Below are positions 1 to 8,845 of a DNA stretch of 64,000 nucleotides, in pieces. Position 1 is the stretch's first letter, and every line of letters begins with the position of its first letter. The stretch comes from Chloroflexota bacterium (GTDB lineage: Bacteria; Chloroflexota; Anaerolineae; Anaerolineales; UBA11579): contig JABFGG010000006.1 of NCBI GenBank assembly GCA_013112575.1, positions 62,001 through 126,000 of the forward strand, read 5' to 3'. The notes under the pieces were generated by a model that had not been told where the DNA came from, made no database searches, and saw only the letters and a program-made list of their open reading frames with translations. Made by a program: the position numbers and the translations under genes.

Positions 1-2
1 CT

Positions 3-1391
3 GTAAATCTCCTTGGTCTAGACCTGGTGCAGGCAGAGCGTGAAGGGCGCATCATCATGCTCTACCACACCATTGCCATGACCATCATTGCCATAGAGGT
101 CTACTTTATGACAGATATGCTGCCAATGAAACGGCATGAGCAGGTCACGATCAATGCCACCATTACAGTGGGTTATCTAACCGCGTTGATCTTTGGAATG
201 CTATTTGGATATTTCGGGCACAATTTTGTTTTCCACGGGTTATTCATCCTGGGGCAGTCATTGGTTTTTTTCTCCGGGATTCTACTGGCAGCGGCTCTCT
301 GGCCCTGGAAAAAGGAATACCTTTTGGAAGCGGATTCCCCTTACGCGCATACGAAAAAGGGCGTGGACCTGGAACGATTGGCCTTCTTTGTAATGGTTAT
401 CGCCACGCTACTCTCCGCCACCTTCGGTGCAGTCACTGGTTCTTACTGGGGCAACGGCCATGAAACCTTTCTGGGAGAGGACCTGATCCGCGCCCCGCAC
501 AAGACCGCACTGCAAAAAGCCATCATCGGCCACCTCCATATCATGCTTACATTGGTTGCTGTGGCGCTTACGCTGATCGTTGGGCGCTGGATGAAGTTCA
601 AGGGTCTTCTTCATCGCATAGCCATGCCACTGATGATCGTGGGTACGATCATCATTACCGCAGGCGCATTATCTGTCGTGTGGTTGCCCTGGGCACATAC
701 GACCATTTACGTTGGCTCTGTCTTTGTCATGTTTGCGGCGTTACTTTTTGTGATCTTCTCCTGGGATAAGTTGATCAAAGAGGGGACGGCACATATCGAG
801 AAGCCTGGCTTTTTCCAGAAAATGGGCGCATTGCTACGCGATCCCCTAAAGTTTGGCCCGGGTTGGCAAATGGTATTCATGAACTTTACCGTCAGTGGTG
901 TAGGCATCTTCATGGCGGTCAAATTAGATGAGATCTTCCGGGTTTGGCCACACCGCGAAGAACGAATTACGCTCACTGGTCATTGGCACATTTTAGCCTC
1001 ATTGATCGCTACGATTATCCTGTTTTATTTCGCGGACCTTATGGGCCTCAAAGGAAAAGCCCGCAAATGGTTTGGCTGGCTTGTGATCATCATGTCCGAT
1101 CTGGCTTTTGCTTCTGCCACGATCTTTTCCATGAAACGTTTATTCGTGGCCGAAAGTGAACAGCAAGCGCTCGTTAATACACTTATGCTGCTAATGGATG
1201 TTGGTTTGGCCCTGGTATTGATCGCCCTGGCGATCTTTATGGGCTGGCGTTTGTACGATTTGTTCAGGAAAGATGGCCGTTGGTCAAAAGAGTTGGCCGC
1301 AGAAAAGAAAACAAGTGCACAAAGTCAAATCGAAGAACAACAACAAAGATTAAAAGAACTCCAGGCAACCCTTGAGGAGACATCACAATGA
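3..1391 (+). CDS. Polytopic membrane protein with paired H-x-H helices, 5' end cut by window
   Basis: The frame is open to the window edge, so the tracked GTG at 27 is not a real start and the gene begins upstream. The product is almost entirely hydrophobic, with roughly 11-12 membrane helices and a charged coiled-coil-like C-terminal tail (residues ~420-454). Two helices carry H-x-H pairs in similar settings, GHLHIML near residue 168 and GHWHILA near residue 319, which suggests an internal duplication and haem or metal ligation. It overlaps the next gene by ATGA and heads an operon with a haem farnesyltransferase, so a haem-copper-oxidase-like or nitrogen-oxide role is plausible. The canonical oxidase HH pair is not visible, so I do not assign a family. 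Confidence 0.8.
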   Translation, partial: VNLLGLDLVQAEREGRIIMLYHTIAMTIIAIEVYFMTDMLPMKRHEQVTINATITVGYLTALIFGMLFGYFGHNFVFHGLFILGQSLVFFSGILLAAALWPWKKEYLLEADSPYAHTKKGVDLERLAFFVMVIATLLSATFGAVTGSYWGNGHETFLGEDLIRAPHKTALQKAIIGHLHIMLTLVAVALTLIVGRWMKFKGLLHRIAMPLMIVGTIIITAGALSVVWLPWAHTTIYVGSVFVMFAALLFVIFSWDKLIKEGTAHIEKPGFFQKMGALLRDPLKFGPGWQMVFMNFTVSGVGIFMAVKLDEIFRVWPHREERITLTGHWHILASLIATIILFYFADLMGLKGKARKWFGWLVIIMSDLAFASATIFSMKRLFVAESEQQALVNTLMLLMDVGLALVLIALAIFMGWRLYDLFRKDGRWSKELAAEKKTSAQSQIEEQQQRLKELQATLEETSQ

Positions 1392-2356
1392 AACCCTTAT
1401 CGGTATTCGTTTGCCTTACCACCTTATTACTTGGCTCATGCGCGCCGGCCCCCAGTGTCAGCGCCATCACACCCCCTTACGTAGATACTGGCATTGATCC
1501 CAATTCCTGGGTAACCATCCCGGCAGGTTCATTTCCCTATGGGCAGCACGATCATATGACCGATGTGGATTATGACTACGAGATCATGGTCACAGATGTT
1601 ACGGTTGAACAATATGCAAACTTCTTGAATGAGGCATTAGCCACTGGAGTTATCAGCGTTGGTGAGTATGATGTAGAAGAAGGTGAAACTATCCGGCAGG
1701 AAGAGGGTGTTGGTGGCTTTCATCCAGGTGATCCATTTGATGGCTACAAACACGAAGAGGAAATTCAAGCCGGGCAATATCTTTATATGCCATTTACCGA
1801 TGGCCTGCGCTTATCTTATGAAGGCGGTGTCTTCACAGCCTTACCATCCTATGTCAATCACCCCATGACCCTCATGACCTGGTTTGGCGCAAATGCCTAT
1901 TGCGAATTTCAAGGCGGACGCTTACCAACAGAGATCGAATGGGAAAAAGCGGCTCGTGGCACAGAGATCATCAATGGGCATGGCTTGCCCTTCCCCTGGG
2001 GAGAGGAGATCCACGGCAACAATGCCAACTACTACTCGTCATTCGATCTTTTTGAAAAGATGTTTGGCAAGTTGGGGAACACAACTCCTGTCGGGTTTTA
2101 TAATGGCCAGACATATCTTATTGGGGACAGTAGTTATACAACATTGGATTCTGCCAGCCCGTACGGGCTGTATGATATGGGCGGCAATGTCTGGCAATGG
2201 ATGGGGGACGACTATCCTGACCAACATTATCGTTACATGCGCGGTGGCAGCTTCTATAGTTATGAAGTGGATCTACGTGTGTGGAAAAACAACAGTGCGG
2301 CGCCTACTTATTACAGCCCTAGCGTCGGTTTCCGCTGTGTGCAGGACGGAGACTGA
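1388..2356 (+). CDS. FGE/SUMF1-domain lipoprotein (NirV-like superfamily)
   Basis: The N-terminus is a lipoprotein signal (LLLGSCAPAP), so the protein is predicted to be anchored on the outer face of the membrane. The rest is a formylglycine-generating-enzyme/sulfatase-modifying-factor domain with the usual landmarks GRLPTEIEWEKAARG, YDMGGNVWQW, RGGSF and a terminal VGFRCV. It is translationally coupled to the upstream membrane protein through ATGA. Family members include formylglycine and hercynine enzymes and NirV, which sits beside nitrite reductase genes in some denitrifiers. The link to nitrogen-oxide chemistry here is inference from the nirK/NnrS locus elsewhere in the window. Catalytic cysteines of true FGE were not verified. 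Confidence 0.8.
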   Translation: MKPLSVFVCLTTLLLGSCAPAPSVSAITPPYVDTGIDPNSWVTIPAGSFPYGQHDHMTDVDYDYEIMVTDVTVEQYANFLNEALATGVISVGEYDVEEGETIRQEEGVGGFHPGDPFDGYKHEEEIQAGQYLYMPFTDGLRLSYEGGVFTALPSYVNHPMTLMTWFGANAYCEFQGGRLPTEIEWEKAARGTEIINGHGLPFPWGEEIHGNNANYYSSFDLFEKMFGKLGNTTPVGFYNGQTYLIGDSSYTTLDSASPYGLYDMGGNVWQWMGDDYPDQHYRYMRGGSFYSYEVDLRVWKNNSAAPTYYSPSVGFRCVQDGD

Positions 2357-2415
2357 TCCTCTCACCTACACGAGCGCTCTCCGGACCCAGGAGAGCGCTC
2401 GCGAGGAGTAACACT

Positions 2416-3288
2416 ATGGTCTTCGCGCAAAGAATTCACTCCAAGATCAAGCAATACTGGTCACTGATCAAAAGCCTGCAAACTGGGCTACTTTTGCTTA
2501 CTGGTCTGGCAGGATTTATCACTTCACGTTGTCCCTGGTCAAACTGGCAAGTCTTGTTGGGCGTCTTCGGTAGCCTGTTTCTGGCCATCAGCGGCAGCAC
2601 GGTGCTGAACATGTGGTATGACCGGGACATTGATGCCAGGATGAAGCGTACCAGCCAGCGTCCGCTTCCCTCCGGGCAGGTTTCCTCACGAGAGGCCTTG
2701 ACTCTGGGAATAGCATTGTCCGGGTTTGGTATTTTGTGGGCCTTTGGTATGGACCTGCTGTATGGAGCTATAGTCTTTGCCGGCCTTTTTTTTGATGTGC
2801 TGGTCTACACGATATGGCTTAAACGCCGCACGGCCTGGTCGATTGTATGGGGAGGAATATCTGGGGGCATGCCTGTGCTGGCCGGACGCGCTCTTGGAAC
2901 TGGACACATTGATTGGGTCGGACTTGTGCTTATGGCCGCCATCCTCTTCTGGATTCCCACACATATACTTACCTTCAGCATGCGTTATTATGATGACTAT
3001 CAACATGCTGGTATACCGACATTTCCAAGTACTTATGGTTTCGATACTACCCGTAGGATCATCGCCGTCTCCAGCATGCTCGCTTCCGGTGCAATGGTTG
3101 CAGCCGCTTTGGGAATTGGACTAAGTGTTGGCTATTTGCGGTTGATTGCTGTGCTTTCGGTTGGCTTGCTAGTCCTGGCCATCAGTATTTGGCTGAAACC
3201 CATTGAGAAAGGTAATTTCGGTCTCTTCAAGTATGCCTCGTTATATATGTTGTGCGCAATGCTCCTCATGGCGGCAGATGTGATGTAA
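2416..3288 (+). CDS. ctaB: Protoheme IX farnesyltransferase (haem O synthase), UbiA family
   Basis: This integral membrane prenyltransferase adds a farnesyl group to haem B to give haem O for haem-copper oxidases. The polyprenyl-diphosphate/Mg motif is clear as NMWYDRDIDARMKRT (residues ~66-80), followed by RPLPSG, and the second motif reads YDDYQHAGIPTFPSTYG (~193). Eight or nine membrane helices fit the family, and 290 aa is the normal length. A good ribosome site (GAGGAG) precedes the ATG. Its presence behind the His-rich membrane protein suggests that an oxidase needing haem O or A is encoded upstream of the window. Confidence 0.9.
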   Translation: MVFAQRIHSKIKQYWSLIKSLQTGLLLLTGLAGFITSRCPWSNWQVLLGVFGSLFLAISGSTVLNMWYDRDIDARMKRTSQRPLPSGQVSSREALTLGIALSGFGILWAFGMDLLYGAIVFAGLFFDVLVYTIWLKRRTAWSIVWGGISGGMPVLAGRALGTGHIDWVGLVLMAAILFWIPTHILTFSMRYYDDYQHAGIPTFPSTYGFDTTRRIIAVSSMLASGAMVAAALGIGLSVGYLRLIAVLSVGLLVLAISIWLKPIEKGNFGLFKYASLYMLCAMLLMAADVM

Positions 3289-3290
3289 CT

Positions 3291-3899
3291 ATGACGCGGA
3301 AGATCACAATACTTGATCGAGTGCTGTTATTAATTACTGTTTTATTATGCGCTTATCATATTGTCATTGGAATTGACGATCTCGCCACAGTGTCGATCAT
3401 CAGCTATACAATAGCATTTGGGGTGCTGCTGGTTGCAAGTTTGCTCATCCTGATCCTTGGGTTTGAAATATTGGAAAGCCCCGTAGTCGTGATCGTATCG
3501 ACGTTGCTTCCACTAAGCCTGTCAACCGGGTTGATTACACAATTCTATCCAACGCTTTCCTCTGTGTACATATTTTTTGCAATTATAAGTTTGTTGGCTG
3601 TATCCTATACGCGTCTTCTTACAAGGGGGCGTTGGGCGATCACCGCATTGATCTTCGTTCACACTGTTGCTGGACTGATCATATTTGCACTGCCGATCTA
3701 TCTCAGCCTGCAAGACCTTGCGGGGCCAGACTTTGCATTGGTGGGTTTAGGAGGGGCTCTGATCGGAGTGGGGGGAATATTGTTTTCCTTCCTGAGAGTT
3801 GGAAAACAGACCCTATCTCAAGATGTAGTTTTGTCCGCACTGCCCGCCTTATTGCTGGCAACAACAGTGGCATTTGTAGCCGGATTCGCCAATGTGTAG
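3291..3899 (+). CDS. Six-TM membrane protein of unknown function
   Basis: The tracked ORF starts inside ctaB; the ATG two bases after the ctaB stop (MTRKITILDRV) is the better start, giving about 202 aa. The protein is a run of about six hydrophobic helices with very short loops and no recognised motif. Tight spacing to ctaB and to the following gene indicates the same operon, so an oxidase assembly or membrane accessory role is possible. I do not recognise the family. Confidence 0.7.
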   Translation: MTRKITILDRVLLLITVLLCAYHIVIGIDDLATVSIISYTIAFGVLLVASLLILILGFEILESPVVVIVSTLLPLSLSTGLITQFYPTLSSVYIFFAIISLLAVSYTRLLTRGRWAITALIFVHTVAGLIIFALPIYLSLQDLAGPDFALVGLGGALIGVGGILFSFLRVGKQTLSQDVVLSALPALLLATTVAFVAGFANV

Positions 3900-3904
3900 T
3901 TGTT

Positions 3905-4396
3905 ATGATAGATTTTTGTAATAAGCTAAAACCGGCTGTTTCCAAAAAAACCTTATTTTTAACCGCGGGCTTGATGTGGTCCGGCGTTGGAATTCTGTTG
4001 GGCCGCTATGTTTATCACTGGATGTTGCCTTTATCAGCCTGGCAAATATCTTTGATCCTCTTGGCGGGTGGTGTTCTCGGACTACTTATTAACCGCTTTG
4101 GTTTTACAGTGATGGCGAAGAAGAATATACATCGAATCACTCAAATAAAAAATGCTCGCGTTTGCATATTTGCATTTCAGGAGTGGCATAGTTACCCCCT
4201 CGTCCTGGTCATGGTATCTCTGGGAGTGTTTCTACGCTTATACTCCTCGTTACCGAATACGCTGCTTGCCGTGGTATATCTCGGGATAGGTGGTGGTTTA
4301 ATGCTTGCCAGCCTGCAATACTATCAATTCCTCAAGGAAATGCCGGTAGAGGAAAAAATTCACCCAGGGAAAGGAATAGAGAAGCAAATCGAATAG
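3905..4396 (+). CDS. Four-TM membrane protein of unknown function, last gene of ctaB operon
   Basis: The tracked ORF (3632-4396) overreads the upstream gene. The ATG at 3905 (MIDFCNKLKP) six bases after the previous stop gives a 163-aa protein with about four membrane helices and a polar C-terminal tail. No catalytic motif is visible. It closes the operon, since the next feature is an inserted transposase remnant on the opposite strand. Confidence 0.65.
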   Translation: MIDFCNKLKPAVSKKTLFLTAGLMWSGVGILLGRYVYHWMLPLSAWQISLILLAGGVLGLLINRFGFTVMAKKNIHRITQIKNARVCIFAFQEWHSYPLVLVMVSLGVFLRLYSSLPNTLLAVVYLGIGGGLMLASLQYYQFLKEMPVEEKIHPGKGIEKQIE

Positions 4397-4451
4397 GAAA
4401 AGCATTTCTTTCCTAGGTGACATGACCCCAATATTAGTACCAGTAGCTATG

Positions 4452-5774
4452 TTAGTCGAAGCTGCTCAAACTGTGAAGGCTGCTGGATGAGAATAGCAGC
4501 CGGAAACGCCTTAACCGATGGAAGTCTTTGGCCTCACCGAATAATGGCTCGCCCCAGAAAGCACGTTTACTCATCGCTTTCTGATATTCAGGGGTTGGGT
4601 GATAAGCTTTTACTGTCTCGACATATTCTTGATGGAAAGACCGGAAAATATGTCTGCCGCTTTTGCTTTTAGTACATTCTGATTTGACCGGGCAGGCATT
4701 GCACAGCTTTTTATCTGCTCGATAAACATACATCTCCTCGCTTTTCCTGCGTGATAACAGCGGTAAAGGGTGACTCTGAGGACAGATATATTGATTGTGT
4801 TCAGGATCATAGTGAAAATCTTCTGCGGGATAGAAAGCATTCCGCTTTCTCAAATCTGGGATAGGAACATAGGCTTTGATGCCAGCCTGCTCTAATCCGG
4901 TCATGTTTTTCACAGTGCCGTATTTCGAATCTCCAACCGCAATTTGCGGTTTGATTTTCCAGCGCTCACAAACCCAGTCGGTTAGATCAAGCATCGGAGT
5001 ATTGTCCATAATCGATGCAGGCGTGACCAGCGCACTCAAAATAATCCTGGCCTTACCGCCATCGACAACATAATGATCTCGATACCCCAACACCGCTGCA
5101 CCGCCTTTCGTGGCAGGCATCGGACTGGCGAACGGATCAACGGGACTGATTTTTTGATCGGCTACTCGTTTGTAATGCGGCTTCCGAATGCCTACAAGTC
5201 GTTTTCCATCATATTAATCCACCAGTTTGTTGAACGATAGCGCATCTTGATTTGAGGGGAATAACTGCTCAAGGTGGTGTTCTGCCTCAAATTCAGCCTG
5301 GGGAATCATGTTGCTGATTGCGGCATTCGCCAGCACCTTGGTGCTGTCAAAATACAACTCTTCTCCCCACACAAGTCCAGCCTGCATACATTTCTCTATG
5401 ATTTCCTCAAAGAATGCTTGGAAAATACTGAATCTGTAGCGTTCTCGGATTTTCGTCAAGGAACTGTGATCCGGGATAGGCTCATCTAGGTCGTATCACA
5501 GATACCAGCGGTGGGCTAAATTGAGATTGACCTGTTCCATCAACTGCCGATCAGAACGAATAACTTCAAAGAAGGCAATCAGTTGCAATTTGAAGAACAC
5601 AACCGGATCAATCGAAGATCTACCAATTGGCGAATATAGATCTTGAACAAGTTCTCTGACAAAGCCCAGGTCAATATGCGCTTCAAGTTGGCGGTAGAAG
5701 TTATCCTCTGGCACTAAATCTTCGAGAGAAAATTGAGAATGTGTTTTGAATGCCCGTTCCTTCTTTCCGATCAT
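4452..5774 (-). pseudogene. IS1182-type transposase with two in-frame stop codons
   Basis: Three tracked ORFs (5786-5496, 5459-5214, 5120-4452) lie in one reading frame and are separated only by a TGA (5496-5498, after HRWYL) and a TAA (5214-5216, after NKLVD). Read through, they give a DUF772/DDE_Tnp_1-type IS1182-family transposase with motifs SLEDLVPEDNFYR, YFDSTKVLANA, a zinc-ribbon-like C-x2-C-x5-C segment and FGEAKDFHRLRRFR. The likely start is the ATG at 5774. The C-terminus ends abruptly after the last motif, so it may also be truncated. No terminal inverted repeats were found. The element is dead unless the stops are suppressed. Confidence 0.85.
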
Positions 5775-5782
5775 GCTGCACC

Positions 5783-6360
5783 TCAAAGATTGAGTTTTTG
5801 AGCAATTGCTTGAAGTTCATCATCGGTGATCCCCAGATAGCGTTTTGTGTAGGCAATGCTGTTGTGATTGAGCTTGTACATAATCAAAGCCAGATCAACG
5901 CCCTGCATCCGGGCGTGATAGCCCCAGGTCTTTCGGAGGCTGTGCATGCCGAAGTTCCCCGTAGACCGACGTCTTTACATATCTTGGTGATGAACTTCCA
6001 TGCCTGACCTCTTTTTAGGGACTGCATGGTTCTGGGATTGAAAAAGAGGAAATTATTGGATACTTTTGCTCGAAACGGATAGGCCTCTATATATTCGAGC
6101 AAAGCCGCTTTCATGCTTTGATTGTTCGCAATTTCATGCCGCTTCCCCCGTTTCCGCTCTTTGATCCAGAATTTGCTTTTGATATTTCCTGCTTCATCCA
6201 AAAACTGACTGAGTTGGAGTTGAAGCAGGTCGGAGATTCGCAAAGCAGTATTGATGCCGATGACAAACAACAGCTAGTCGCAGTAGCGTTGCTGTCCCCG
6301 TAGTACATTTTTGATCTGAGCGATTTTCTTTCGATCTCGGATAGGTTCTACAAATTTCAT
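5783..6360 (-). pseudogene. Small tyrosine recombinase (phage-type integrase), broken
   Basis: From an ATG at 6360 (MKFVEPIRDRKK) a ~190-aa tyrosine recombinase can be traced. It is broken by an in-frame TAG after QQRYCD and by a one-base frameshift after KDVGLRG. Across the shift the other frame supplies the catalytic C-terminus: HSLRKTWGYHAR (H-x-x-R) and YTKRYLGI (nucleophilic Tyr), ending TDDELQAIAQKLNL. The first catalytic Arg is in NTALRISDLL. Size and motifs match the short single-domain integrases. It ends only 8 bases before the transposase start on the same strand, so the two may have been one mobile unit. Confidence 0.8.
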
Positions 6361-6443
6361 ACGCCTCAAAAGCAGTAAACATAATGGTCACTAACTGAAA
6401 TATGTTTACTGAAAACACCATAGCATTTTTAGGGAATGAAAAC

Positions 6444-6465
6444 AAGGGCCGATTTGACGGCCCTT
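6444..6465. terminator. Bidirectional hairpin terminator
   Basis: AAGGGCCG and CGGCCCTT form an 8-bp perfect stem with a 6-base loop (ATTTGA), followed by TTTCTT on the plus strand. It lies between the dead integrase and the 3' end of the metal ATPase gene. Confidence 0.6.
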
Positions 6466-6559
6466 TCTTAGGATTTGTGAACTCGATAGTTATTATGTTC
6501 ATCAAATGAGATTGTTGGTTCCAATACCTACTGTTTGTTGTGTGACTACAGACAAAGTT

Positions 6560-8422
6560 TTATTTTCTCAACAACCTCATCCCGTTTAGGATCACAACCA
6601 GCACCGAAGCCTCGTGGATAAGCATCCCGCCGGACATGTGCACTGCACCCAAGATTACCCCCAACAGTAACCCAGTCACAGTAACAAGGGCGACGACTAC
6701 GTTCTGGCGGATGTTGCCTAAGGTTGCCTTAGAGAGCTTTACCGCTTCAGGCAGTTTCATTAGGTCATCTGCCATCAGGGCAATGTCAGCGGTCTCGATA
6801 GCGATGTCGGTGCCCGCTGCACCCATAGCAATACCGATATCAGCGGCTGCCAGGGCGGGGGCATCGTTGATGCCGTCGCCAACCATGGCAACTACATGTC
6901 CATCGGCCTGTAAGGCGCGGATGGCTTGAAGTTTGTCCTCGGGGAGCAGCTCGGCACGCACATCATCGATGCCAGCTTCGGCGGCAATCGCCTGGGCTGT
7001 GCGGCGGTCGTCACCAGTCAGCATAACTACCTGTTTCAATCCGATTTCTTTGAGGCGCTTGATCATCTTTGGTGCGTCCGCCCGCAGCGTGTCAGCGATT
7101 CCTAAAATGCCTACAGCAAGATCGTTTAGTGAGACCAGTACGGCTGTTTTTCCAGCTGATTTCAGGCGGGTTAATTGCTCTTCCCCTTCAAGGGGGATGT
7201 CCACGCCCAATTCGGCCATCAATTCTTTGCTGCCCACACCAATTTCGTCTCCATTGAGAGTGGCGCGCACGCCGCGCCCGGTGCAAGTATCGAATTTTTC
7301 GGCAGAGGGGATGGTATCCAGATGCTCAGTGGCTTTCATAATCGCGCGCGCCAGGGGGTGTTCAGAACCGGCTTCAGCGATTGCTGCCCAACGCAGGATT
7401 TGGTCCTGATGGTGGCCGTTTAGGGCAACCACATCGGTCAATTCTGGCTTTCCTTGCGTGAGTGTGCCAGTTTTGTCGAGAGCCAAAGCAGAGATCTTCC
7501 CAGCGTTCTCCAAGTACTCGCCACCTTTGATCAAGATGCCGCTCTTGGCTGCCCGGCCAATGCCCGCCACCACAGATACAGGTGTGGAGATTACCAGCGC
7601 ACCTGGGCAACCAATCACCAGCAGAGTCAAAGCCAGTTCGATATCACGCGTGATCAAATAAGCTAGCCCGCTCAACCCAATGATGAAGGGAGTGTACCAT
7701 TGAGAAAATTGCTCAATGAAACGCTGCGTAGGTGCTTTTTCTTCCTGGGCTTCTTCCACCCTGCGGATTATGCGGGCCAGGGTGGTGTCCGCACCGACAC
7801 CCGTGGCACGTACCTTCAGTAGGCCAGCCTGATTGACCGTCCCAGCGTAAACTTGCGCTCCCTCCGATTTTTCTTCGGGCATAGGTTCGCCAGTAATGGC
7901 GCTCTCGTCAACCGAGGAATGCCCGTCAATGACCTCACCATCTACGGCAATCTTAGCGCCAGGTTTTACCATAACCATCTCATTGGTGAGCACTTCATGG
8001 GGCGAAACTTCCACCTGGCGATTATCTCTGATCACGATGGCAGTAGCTGGGGTCAGATCCAGCAAACCTTCCAGTACCTGACGGGTCTGGCTTAGTGTGC
8101 GCGCTTCAAGATACGCACCCAGGATGAACAGGAAGGTCACAGCCGCGGCCTCCCAATATTCACCGATGATCAGCGCGCCGACGGTTGCAATGGTCACCAG
8201 TAATTCGATACTGATGTGACGGTTTCGTAGGCTGGTGACAGCCCGCACGGCGATATCCCAGCCAGCGATCAAAGTGGCTAGGATCATAAACCCATTCCGC
8301 CATTGTTCTGCTCCGAGAAATTTCCCGACTCCCAATGCCATCATGATCAAAGCCCCGCTGGAGATCACCAGAAACTGGCGGCGGGTCCTAGGATTTTGGA
8401 ATTTTTGAATAATTGTGTTCAT
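6560..8422 (-). CDS. P1B-type heavy-metal translocating ATPase, CPG variant, no HMA domain
   Basis: This 620-aa membrane pump should export a transition metal using ATP. Visible P-type features in order: TGEPMPEEK (actuator, ~179), the intramembrane metal motif IGCPGALVIS (~273), DKTGTLTQGKPEL (phosphorylated Asp, ~316), SEHPLARAI (~355), GDGINDAPAL (~517), and a C-terminal HEASVLVVILNGMRLLRK like Zn/Cd/Pb (P1B-2) pumps. The usual CPC is CPG here, so one of the paired metal cysteines is missing. No N-terminal HMA domain is fused; a separate HMA protein is encoded just upstream. The start has a strong GGAGGAAAT site. Confidence 0.92.
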   Translation of the reverse strand: MNTIIQKFQNPRTRRQFLVISSGALIMMALGVGKFLGAEQWRNGFMILATLIAGWDIAVRAVTSLRNRHISIELLVTIATVGALIIGEYWEAAAVTFLFILGAYLEARTLSQTRQVLEGLLDLTPATAIVIRDNRQVEVSPHEVLTNEMVMVKPGAKIAVDGEVIDGHSSVDESAITGEPMPEEKSEGAQVYAGTVNQAGLLKVRATGVGADTTLARIIRRVEEAQEEKAPTQRFIEQFSQWYTPFIIGLSGLAYLITRDIELALTLLVIGCPGALVISTPVSVVAGIGRAAKSGILIKGGEYLENAGKISALALDKTGTLTQGKPELTDVVALNGHHQDQILRWAAIAEAGSEHPLARAIMKATEHLDTIPSAEKFDTCTGRGVRATLNGDEIGVGSKELMAELGVDIPLEGEEQLTRLKSAGKTAVLVSLNDLAVGILGIADTLRADAPKMIKRLKEIGLKQVVMLTGDDRRTAQAIAAEAGIDDVRAELLPEDKLQAIRALQADGHVVAMVGDGINDAPALAAADIGIAMGAAGTDIAIETADIALMADDLMKLPEAVKLSKATLGNIRQNVVVALVTVTGLLLGVILGAVHMSGGMLIHEASVLVVILNGMRLLRK

Positions 8423-8437
8423 ATTTCCTCCAAAGGA

Positions 8438-8474
8438 TCAAACCTGCGAGGTCTCAAAAACCTCGCAGGTTTGA
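8438..8474. repeat. 15-bp perfect stem-loop between HMA and ATPase genes
   Basis: TCAAACCTGCGAGGT and ACCTCGCAGGTTTGA form a 15-bp perfect stem with a 7-base loop. It lies in the intercistronic gap, just upstream of the ATPase ribosome-binding site, with no T-run on the transcribed side, so it may process or stabilise the mRNA, or attenuate it. It could instead be a dispersed palindromic repeat. Confidence 0.75.
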
Positions 8475-8479
8475 TGAAT

Positions 8480-8695
8480 TTAGAGAGGTGATACTTGTGA
8501 TTTGTAACCGACTGATTGGACAACATCAACCAGCTTGTCGCTTCCGACCTTCGAGAGATCATGCTCGACCTCGATGCGCCCGGTGTTGAAGTGCACCTTG
8601 GCCTCTTGAACGCCGTCCACGGACTTGAGGGCCTTTTCGATCTTGGCAACACAGGATGGGCAGGAAAACTCCTGGCTTCGCAATATGGTTTTCAT
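8480..8695 (-). CDS. HMA-domain metallochaperone (71 aa)
   Basis: A single heavy-metal-associated ferredoxin-fold domain with the metal-binding loop SCPSCVAKIEKAL near the N-terminus. The 71-aa length is normal for a CopZ-type chaperone. It precedes the P1B ATPase in the same orientation and lacks only a covalent link to it, so it probably delivers metal to the pump. CPSC rather than the copper-typical C-x-x-C with Met leaves metal choice open (Zn/Cd/Pb or Cu). RBS GGAGAAATTCTT supports the start. Confidence 0.88.
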   Translation of the reverse strand: MKTILRSQEFSCPSCVAKIEKALKSVDGVQEAKVHFNTGRIEVEHDLSKVGSDKLVDVVQSVGYKSQVSPL

Positions 8696-8769
8696 AAGAA
8701 TTTCTCCTTTCGCAAATGAATTCTGCCTGTACTATATGCCATTGGAGAGAATCCTTCCATGAGCTATAT

Positions 8770-8830
8770 CAATTAACCGCTAAAGCCTTCCAGAATTGGG
8801 CAAATTCTGGAAGGCTTTAGCGGTTAATTG
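8770..8830. repeat. 28-bp perfect inverted repeat with 5-base loop
   Basis: CAATTAACCGCTAAAGCCTT and the following CCAGAATT are exactly mirrored at 8803-8830 around GGGCA. It lies 16 bases beyond the stop codon of the Crp-type gene (8846-9589) and upstream of the HMA gene. A long perfect stem suits a strong terminator, a small structured RNA, or a mobile palindromic repeat. The core AGCCTTC(C)AGAAT recurs in the hairpin at 31151-31195. Confidence 0.85.
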
Positions 8831-8845
8831 AAACATAAGAGGAGT

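Noticed and set aside
6194-6505. 103-aa minus-strand ORF
   Set aside because: Overlaps the integrase remnant in another frame and crosses a terminator hairpin.
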